Source: Pseudomonas gingeri
Lineage (GTDB): Bacteria; Pseudomonadota; Gammaproteobacteria; Pseudomonadales; Pseudomonadaceae
DNA length: 64,000 nucleotides
Direction: 5' to 3'
Assembly: GCF_013385635.1 (NCBI RefSeq)
Contig: NZ_JACAPR010000028.1
Location: forward strand, 224,503 to 288,502
Part shown: piece after piece, positions 52,219 to 64,000 of the stretch
Numbering within the stretch: position 1 is the stretch's first letter
Layout of the letters: every line of letters starts with the position of its first letter
The notes under the pieces: generated by a model
Told to the model about the DNA's origin: nothing
What the model saw: only the letters and a program-made list of their open reading frames with translations
Databases searched by the model: none
Position numbers and translations under genes: made by a program

Positions 52219-52862
52219 ATCGGCACCGGTTGCCTGGAACCGCGGCACTAGGGGTGCTGCTCCTATCGCTGTTCAGCGACCAGGCCGTCGCCACCGGCCC
52301 GACGCTCAGATCGATGAGCCAACTGAAGGTGCAAGGCATCCAGCGCCAGACCCTCGACTACTCCTGCGGCGCGGCCGCTCTCTCGCTGTTGCTGAATCGT
52401 TATCTGGATGATCCGGTCACCGAGGCGCAGATCCTCGCGGATATCGTCCTGCGCCTCCCGGAAAGCGAAAGGCTGGAGCGGGTCACCGATGGATTTTCGA
52501 TGCTGGACCTCAAGTCGGTCGCCGAAAACCTGGGCTACACCGCTGACGGGGTACTGCTACCACCACAAGCCGTGCATGCCCTGAAGGGCCCGGTGATCAT
52601 TCTGCTGCGCAGGAAGCAGCTCAATCATTTTGTCGTGCTCAAGGGGGTCGGCCAGGGACGGGCCTTCCTTGCCGATCCTGCTCGCGGCCACCTGAGAATG
52701 CCGTTGCACCAACTGCTCCGGGAATGGCAGGGCGAAACCCTGATGGTCAGCCGCGAGGGCTTCGGCTTACCCGACCAACATCCCCTGGGCATTCCCGCCA
52801 GACACTACCTTTCGCCGGAAACCGATACCGTCAGGATCCTGCAAGGGCTATCCCGACCCTGA
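52215..52862 (+). CDS. Periplasmic C39-type cysteine peptidase
   Basis: 215 residues from a TTG overlapping the barrel stop (TTGA). Signal peptide LGVLLLSLFSDQAVATG. Papain-like C39 residues: Gln45 and Cys51 in QRQTLDYSCGAAAL, His138 in LNHFVVLKGVG and Asp154 in FLADPARG. There is no ABC-transporter part, unlike bacteriocin exporters, so it is a stand-alone periplasmic enzyme as FapD in the Fap system. The exported protein two genes upstream has a cut-site-like motif and is the obvious candidate substrate. Confidence 0.85.
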   Translation: MNRHRLPGTAALGVLLLSLFSDQAVATGPTLRSMSQLKVQGIQRQTLDYSCGAAALSLLLNRYLDDPVTEAQILADIVLRLPESERLERVTDGFSMLDLKSVAENLGYTADGVLLPPQAVHALKGPVIILLRRKQLNHFVVLKGVGQGRAFLADPARGHLRMPLHQLLREWQGETLMVSREGFGLPDQHPLGIPARHYLSPETDTVRILQGLSRP

Positions 52863-52878
52863 CCGGGACAGCGCTCGA

Positions 52879-53514
52879 TCATGCCAGCGCCGGGCGATCC
52901 AGATTCACCCACTCCTGCACCGCAGGCCGCTGCCATTGGCGTTGCGCATAGGCCGACAGGGCCGGCGGCAGCGGATCGCCATTGAGCAACAGGCGGTTGA
53001 GCATCAGCGCCAGATCGACGTCGACAATCGACCATTGACCGAACAGATACTCACGACCATCGCCCAGCAGGGCCTGTGCGGCGTCGATCAGCTTGTCCGC
53101 GGCGCCCTCGCCGGCGGCCGACAACGGGCCATAACTCTGGCCGTAGAACACCACCAGGGTCGAGCGCTCCTGACGCAGCGCCAGCAGGTCGCTGCGCAGC
53201 CAGGCCTGGATCTGCCGGGCCCGCGCGCGTTGCCGGGGCTCCCGTGGATAAAGCGGGGCCTGGGGGAAAACGTCCTCCAGGTACTCGGTGATCGCCGAAG
53301 ACTCGGACAGGGCAAAGTCGTCCAGCACCAGCGTCGGCACGCGCCGGGTCAGGGACAGCCGGGCATAACCCGCGGCCTGCTGCTCCGAGGAATCCAGGTC
53401 CAGCGGATGCAGATCGAAGTCGATAGCCTTTTCGCGCAGGGCCACAAATACCGAGAGGGCATAGGGACTGGTGAATTGAGTATCAACGTAAAGGCACGCA
53501 CGGGCATCGTTCAT
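52879..53514 (-). CDS. Glutathione S-transferase, YfcF-like
   Basis: 211 residues: N-terminal thioredoxin-like domain (CLYVDTQFTSPYALSVFVALREK, then RRVPTLVLDDFALSESSAITEYLED with the conserved cis-Pro and Glu-Ser GSH-binding pair) and a C-terminal helical domain (GQWSIVDVDLALMLNRLLLNGD). The start at 53514 has GGAGAG upstream. It is related to YfcF, which has peroxide-dependent and GSH-linked activity. Divergent from the LuxR gene; no obvious tie to the lipopeptide genes. Confidence 0.88.
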   Translation of the reverse strand: MNDARACLYVDTQFTSPYALSVFVALREKAIDFDLHPLDLDSSEQQAAGYARLSLTRRVPTLVLDDFALSESSAITEYLEDVFPQAPLYPREPRQRARARQIQAWLRSDLLALRQERSTLVVFYGQSYGPLSAAGEGAADKLIDAAQALLGDGREYLFGQWSIVDVDLALMLNRLLLNGDPLPPALSAYAQRQWQRPAVQEWVNLDRPALA

Positions 53515-53666
53515 GGCAAACTCTCCTCTGGATGTGGGTATCACGCTACGAGATCCGCCCAGATAAGGAAAATCATGGATTTTCATGGGTGTATTCCCGA
53601 GCGGAATACCTGCCGGTCGGCTAAGGTTAAAAGCCGCTGCTCCAGGCTCGTTCTCCTGAAGAGCGA

Positions 53667-54419
53667 ATGTTCCAGAATCTGAAACTCATGGATGAAATGA
53701 TGAACGCACAACTGCTGTTCCCCCATATTGGCAAGGTCATTGCCAGCACAGGCAGTCGCAGTTTCCCACGGATGTTGCACGACCTGATCCTCACCCAGTT
53801 GTCCGTGGATGCCACGCATATCCGCAAGGTGCAGGCGGACTCGGAGTTCCCCGCCTCGTCGAGAAACGCCGATAACGAGGTGATCGGGCGTACCGACCTG
53901 CTCACCGCCGCCTCCAGTGGCAAGGAGTCGGCCTTGCACCTGACCCGGCGCAAGGACGACTACAGCTACATGATTTCCGTGTATCGCTCGAACCAGTCAC
54001 AGCGCTTTTCCGCCCGGGAACGCAGCATCCTGCAGGACTTCTCTCCCGTGCTGCTGCCCATGGTGGAAAAGCACATCAGCGCCCTGCAACCCCTGGTCGC
54101 CGCGCCAGACGAGCAACCCGGGCTGCAGGAAAACCTGGAAAGCCAGGGGTTACAGACCTTGCGCCTGCGTTTCGCCGATCGCCTGTCACAATCGGGGCTG
54201 ACCCTTTCGAATCGCGAAATGGAAGTCTGTGTCGGCCTGCTCGCCGGGCGCACTGCCCCCGAGCTGGCCGAACGGTTCCAGTTGAAGGTCAATACCGTCG
54301 AGAGCTACCTCAAGCGCGCGGCGATCAAGATGGGCATCAGCGGGCGGCATTCACTGATGCGCTGGATGTATGCCTCGGAAGAAATGTCCGCCACGGCGGG
54401 ACCGTTCAACGTCGTCTAG
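53667..54419 (+). CDS. LuxR-type transcription regulator next to lipopeptide genes
   Basis: 250 residues. The N-terminal 170 residues are not an autoinducer-binding domain I can recognise (QLLFPHIGKVIASTGSRSFPRM..., RKDDYSYMISVYRSNQSQRFSARERSILQDFSPVL). The C-terminal LuxR helix-turn-helix is clear: LTLSNREMEVCVGLLAGRTAPELAERFQLKVNTVESYLKRAAIKMGI. LuxR-type genes of this kind flank cyclic-lipopeptide synthetase clusters in Pseudomonas, downstream of macB, and several are needed for production. Convergent with macB across a REP palindrome. Confidence 0.85.
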   Translation: MFQNLKLMDEMMNAQLLFPHIGKVIASTGSRSFPRMLHDLILTQLSVDATHIRKVQADSEFPASSRNADNEVIGRTDLLTAASSGKESALHLTRRKDDYSYMISVYRSNQSQRFSARERSILQDFSPVLLPMVEKHISALQPLVAAPDEQPGLQENLESQGLQTLRLRFADRLSQSGLTLSNREMEVCVGLLAGRTAPELAERFQLKVNTVESYLKRAAIKMGISGRHSLMRWMYASEEMSATAGPFNVV

Positions 54420-54430
54420 CGCCACCGCCC

Positions 54431-54460
54431 TTGTAGGAGCCGGCAAGCCGGCTCCTACAA
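54431..54460. terminator. REP palindrome acting as terminator between luxR and macB
   Basis: TTGTAGGAGCCGG-CAAG-CCGGCTCCTACAA: a perfect 13-bp stem with a four-base loop. It lies between two convergent genes. It is a REP unit and has flanking A/T only weakly, so it is a hairpin terminator by position. Confidence 0.75.
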
Positions 54461-54502
54461 CAAGCCTTGGGGCCGTCCACAGATCGATCGAGACGGATTC
54501 GC

Positions 54503-56461
54503 TCAGTCCCGCGCCAACGCTTCGATCGGGTCCAGCCGGGAAGCGTTGCGCGCCGGGACAAAGCCGAAGACGATACCGATCAGGGTCGAACAGATAAACG
54601 CGGTAATGATCGCGCCTATCGAGAACACCATCTGCCACTCCTTGATAAACAGCGAAAACAGGTAACCGATACCGAAGGACAGGGAAATGCCGATCGCCCC
54701 GCCAAGCAGGCAGACCATCACCGCTTCCACCAGGAACTGCTGGCGGATATCCGACTGGCGCGCCCCCACCGCCATGCGAATACCGATCTCGCGGGTCCGT
54801 TCGGTCACCGAGACCAACATGATATTCATCACGCCGATGCCACCGACCACCAGCGAGATCACCGCGATCAACGACAGCAGCAACGCCAGCGAACGGCTGG
54901 TCTTCTGCACCGTCTGCATGATGCTGTCGAGGTTGTTGGTGAAAAAGTCCTTGGTGCCGTGACGCTGCAACATCAGCTTGACCACATTGTCTTCCACCAC
55001 CTTGCTCGGCTGCCCGTCCTTGATCCGCACCGTGATGCTGTCCAGGTGACGTTGCCCGAGCAGGCGCCCCGCCGCCGTTTCATACGGGACCCAGACGTTC
55101 AGCAGCTTGCTGGCGGCAAAGAGGTTCTTGCTGTCGGCCGTCACGCCGATCACCGTGCACGGCAGGTTGCCCACCAGGATCACCTGGCCCAGGGGGTCGA
55201 CCGTGGGCCCGAACAGGCGTAGCCGGGTGTTGTGGTCGATCACCACCACCTGGGCCTGGCGCCGGGCATCGTGCTCGCTGAAGGGTATGCCCGCCTCCAT
55301 CCTGATGCCGCGTACCTGGAAATAACGGTCGCTGACACCATTGACCTGCGCGTTGACGTCGACGTTGCCATGGCGCAGCAACAGATTGCGCCCGACCACC
55401 GGGGTCGCGCTGTCGACGTAGTACAGCTGGCTCAGGGCCTGGACATCGGCCGGCACCAGGGTCTCGATGCTGTTGGCCCGACTGTCGCCGAAACTGCTGC
55501 CCGGATAGATGTCGATGGTGTTGCTGCCGATGGCCTGGATGTCCTTGAGCACATAACGCTTGGCGCCCTCGCCGATGGCCGAGATCGACACCACCGAGGT
55601 GATTCCTATGACGATGCCGAGCATGGTCAACAGGGTGCGCATGCGGTGGGAGATCAGCGCCACCCAGGCCATGTTGAAGGCCTCCTTGAACAAGCCCAGG
55701 CTGGCCACCAGCCGGCGCGCACCACGGGACGCCAGGCTGGCCGGCTCGACCTGCGACGGCGCGCCCACCGCCCGTTCGTTGGCGCGATCACTGACGATCT
55801 CGCCATCGCGCACTTCGATGATCCGCTCGGCATTGGCGGCCACCTTGGCATCGTGGGTGACGATGATCACCGTGTGACCGGCGGCATGCAGCTCCAGCAG
55901 GATCTGCATCACCTCCTTGCCGCTGTGGGTATCGAGGGCCCCGGTGGGTTCGTCGGCGAGGATCACCTCGCCGCCGTTCATCAGCGCCCGGGCAATGCTC
56001 ACCCGCTGCTGCTGGCCGCCGGAAAGCTGGTTCGGCCGATGGCTCAGGTGTCCGGCCAGGCCGAGGCGATCAAGCAGCTCGCGGGCCCGCCCATGGCGCT
56101 TCGATTCGCCAGTGCCGGCATAGATCGCCGGCATCTCGACGTTGTGCAGCGCGCTCAGGTGCGGCAGCAGGTGGTAGCGCTGGAAGATGAAGCCGAAGTA
56201 GTCCCGCCGCAGTTCGGCCAACTCTTCGTTGCCCAGGTCGCGGGTTTCGCGGCCATTGATCCGATAGCTGCCGGCAGTGGCGTAGTCGAGGCAACCGAGG
56301 ATATTCATCAGCGTCGATTTGCCCGAGCCCGAGGCGCCGGTGATCGCCACCATTTCCCCGGCCTCGATACTCAGGTCGATGTTCCCGAGCGCAGTGAATT
56401 CGCGCTCCCCGGCCGTGAAGCGACGGGTGATGCCCTTGAGTTCCAGCAGTGGCTGCGTCAT
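54503..56461 (-). CDS. macB: MacB-type ABC exporter, lipopeptide export
   Basis: 652 residues. N-terminal ATPase: Walker A GASGSGKST, signature LSGGQQQRVSIARAL, Walker B VILADEPTGALD, switch VTHDAKV. Then a helix (WVALISHRMRTLLTMLGIVIGITSVVSIS), a large periplasmic domain and three C-terminal helices with FtsX-like LVVGGIGVMNIMLVSVTERTREIGIRMAVGA. It works with MacA and an outer-membrane channel. In Pseudomonas, macA-macB after the last NRPS gene exports the cyclic lipopeptide. The start lies two bases after the macA stop. Confidence 0.93.
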   Translation of the reverse strand: MTQPLLELKGITRRFTAGEREFTALGNIDLSIEAGEMVAITGASGSGKSTLMNILGCLDYATAGSYRINGRETRDLGNEELAELRRDYFGFIFQRYHLLPHLSALHNVEMPAIYAGTGESKRHGRARELLDRLGLAGHLSHRPNQLSGGQQQRVSIARALMNGGEVILADEPTGALDTHSGKEVMQILLELHAAGHTVIIVTHDAKVAANAERIIEVRDGEIVSDRANERAVGAPSQVEPASLASRGARRLVASLGLFKEAFNMAWVALISHRMRTLLTMLGIVIGITSVVSISAIGEGAKRYVLKDIQAIGSNTIDIYPGSSFGDSRANSIETLVPADVQALSQLYYVDSATPVVGRNLLLRHGNVDVNAQVNGVSDRYFQVRGIRMEAGIPFSEHDARRQAQVVVIDHNTRLRLFGPTVDPLGQVILVGNLPCTVIGVTADSKNLFAASKLLNVWVPYETAAGRLLGQRHLDSITVRIKDGQPSKVVEDNVVKLMLQRHGTKDFFTNNLDSIMQTVQKTSRSLALLLSLIAVISLVVGGIGVMNIMLVSVTERTREIGIRMAVGARQSDIRQQFLVEAVMVCLLGGAIGISLSFGIGYLFSLFIKEWQMVFSIGAIITAFICSTLIGIVFGFVPARNASRLDPIEALARD

Positions 56462-56463
56462 CG

Positions 56464-57615
56464 TCAGGCCCCCGCCACGGCAGGCGTCGCTTCGCCGATC
56501 ACCACCCGATCACCCTCCTGCAGGCCATCCTTGATCTGTACCTTGACGTTGTTGTTGATTCCCGTGTGCACGTTGCGCACCAGAGCCATGCCCCTGGCGT
56601 CGAGCACCCGCACCGGGAAACTGCCGTCGGGGTTGCGTGCCCCGAGGGCGGCCACCGGTACGCTCAGGGCGTCCCTGGCGGTATCGAGGACGATGCGCAC
56701 CTGGGCGGTCATGGCGATGCGCAGGCGGTGGTCGGGGTTGGGCACATCGAACAGCGCGTTGTAGAACACCGCCGTGTTCTGTTTCGGGGCGCCGGCGGTC
56801 TGGGTTTCCAGGAAGTTCTGCGGCGCCGGCTCAGTGCCGCGCAGCTTGGCGTAGTAGCGTTTGTCCGCTTCGCCGAGAATGGTGAAATACACCTCCTGGC
56901 CGGGGCTGATATGAATCACGTCGGCCTCCGAGACCTGGGCCTTGACGGTCATGGTGTCCAGGTCCGCCAGCTTGAGCAGGATCGGCGCCAGCTGGTTGGC
57001 GATCACGGTCTGGCCCTCCTGGGTGACGACGCCCACCACGTCGCCGTCGATCGGCGCGACGATGCGGGTATAGGCCAGGTTGACCTTGGCCGTGTCGATC
57101 TGGATATGCGCGCTCTTGATCTGCGCATCGAGGGACAACAGGTTGGCGCGCTGCACCTCGTAGTTGGACTCGGCCGTCTCGAAATCCTGCTGGGAGATCG
57201 CCGCATCCGTCTGCAAGCCCAGGTAACGCTCGTAGACCGCCTTGGTCTGCTTGAGCTGGGCCTGGGTCGAGCGGCGTTGCGCCTGCAGGTTTTCCTCGTC
57301 GACCTGGGCCTTGCGCAGGGTGTTCTGCAGCACCAACGGATCGATTTCCGCCAGCCACTGGCCTTTCCTGACCTTGTCGCCGACCTTGACCTTGAGCGAC
57401 TTCAACTGCCCGGAGACCTGGGCGCCGACATCCACCTGCCTGATGCCCTCCAGCAGGCCGGTGGCCAGGACGGCGTTCTCGATATCACCGCGCTCGACCG
57501 TGGCGGTCAGGTACTGCGGCGGTTCGGCGGGCGCCTTCACCGCGTAGACAATCAACCCGGCGACCGCCACCAGCAACACACCCAGACCCATCTTGCGAAA
57601 CTTCGACTTTTCCAT
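56464..57615 (-). CDS. macA: MacA-type periplasmic adaptor
   Basis: 383 residues of the membrane-fusion family. A single N-terminal membrane anchor (KMGLGVLLVAVAGLIVYAVKAP), lipoyl halves (VDVGAQVSGQLKSLKVKVGDKVRKGQWLAEIDP and LAYTRIVAPIDGDVVGVVTQEGQTV) on either side of a coiled coil (ENLQAQRRSTQAQLKQTKAVYERYLGLQ), then beta-barrel and membrane-proximal domains. It links MacB to an outer-membrane channel. It is 104 bases downstream of the NRPS stop, so a joint transcript is likely. Confidence 0.93.
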   Translation of the reverse strand: MEKSKFRKMGLGVLLVAVAGLIVYAVKAPAEPPQYLTATVERGDIENAVLATGLLEGIRQVDVGAQVSGQLKSLKVKVGDKVRKGQWLAEIDPLVLQNTLRKAQVDEENLQAQRRSTQAQLKQTKAVYERYLGLQTDAAISQQDFETAESNYEVQRANLLSLDAQIKSAHIQIDTAKVNLAYTRIVAPIDGDVVGVVTQEGQTVIANQLAPILLKLADLDTMTVKAQVSEADVIHISPGQEVYFTILGEADKRYYAKLRGTEPAPQNFLETQTAGAPKQNTAVFYNALFDVPNPDHRLRIAMTAQVRIVLDTARDALSVPVAALGARNPDGSFPVRVLDARGMALVRNVHTGINNNVKVQIKDGLQEGDRVVIGEATPAVAGA

Positions 57616-57719
57616 AAGTAACCATCAATGCGTTGAGGGTGAGCCCGGCCGCTGGCCGGGCCCCACTGTAAAAAGAGCCCTTGAAAACACCCGGAACCCG
57701 CAGGACCCCGGCCAGTCCC

Positions 57720-64000
<6,281 letters not shown>

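Overview
The window looks like a chromosomal segment of a fluorescens-complex Pseudomonas. The grounds are high GC with strong third-position GC bias, typical Pseudomonas REP palindromes (TGTAGGAGCCGGC and TGTGGGAGGGGGC types), a DUF6124-type small protein, an achromobactin siderophore locus and the end of a cyclic-lipopeptide synthetase followed by macA-macB. No rRNA, tRNA or CRISPR array was seen.

Region 1 (1-15.9 kb) looks like a sulfur- or nutrient-scavenging regulon driven by sigma-54. It has a peptide-type ABC importer (permease cut by the window edge, plus its binding protein), a TPR protein, a P1-family peptidase, a TonB-dependent receptor, five consecutive luciferase-like flavin monooxygenases, an SfnR-like sigma-54 activator without a sensor domain, a Mop/TOBE protein and an aldo/keto reductase. 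Four consensus -24/-12 promoters stand before the four leading genes. Two of them share the same 16-mer.

Region 2 (15.9-22.5 kb) is an AT-richer accessory island. It holds a MACPF pore-former with a 66-residue partner, an orphan propeller-like protein, a DUF6124-type gene behind a hairpin/terminator leader, an Abi/HEPN-type gene with a degraded duplicate upstream, and a Cif-family deamidase effector. The effector keeps the Cys-His-Gln triad at Cif spacing and has a near-consensus HrpL (hrp) box just upstream, so it is probably a type III effector.

Region 3 (22.4-25.2 kb) carries ordinary metabolic genes: a GFA protein, a FAD monooxygenase and an RraA-like protein. Region 4 (25.2-44.6 kb) is a complete achromobactin system. 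It comprises an ECF sigma factor, FecR, a signalling TonB receptor, acsF-acsD-acsE-yhcA-acsC-acsB-acsA, the cbrABCD importer and a FhuF-like reductase, with Fur boxes before acsF and the sigma gene.

Region 5 (44.7-49.5 kb) has hypothetical envelope proteins and a divergent MocR regulator/EamA exporter pair with a palindrome over the regulator start. Region 6 (49.8-52.9 kb) is a small AT-richer cluster: a hypothetical protein, a Sec-exported protein that also carries a double-glycine-like leader motif, an outer-membrane barrel and a periplasmic C39 peptidase. This may be a small processing and export system. Region 7 (52.9-64 kb) has a GST, a LuxR regulator, macB, macA and the 3' part of a lipopeptide NRPS (A-T-C-A-T-TE-TE) that runs off the right edge.
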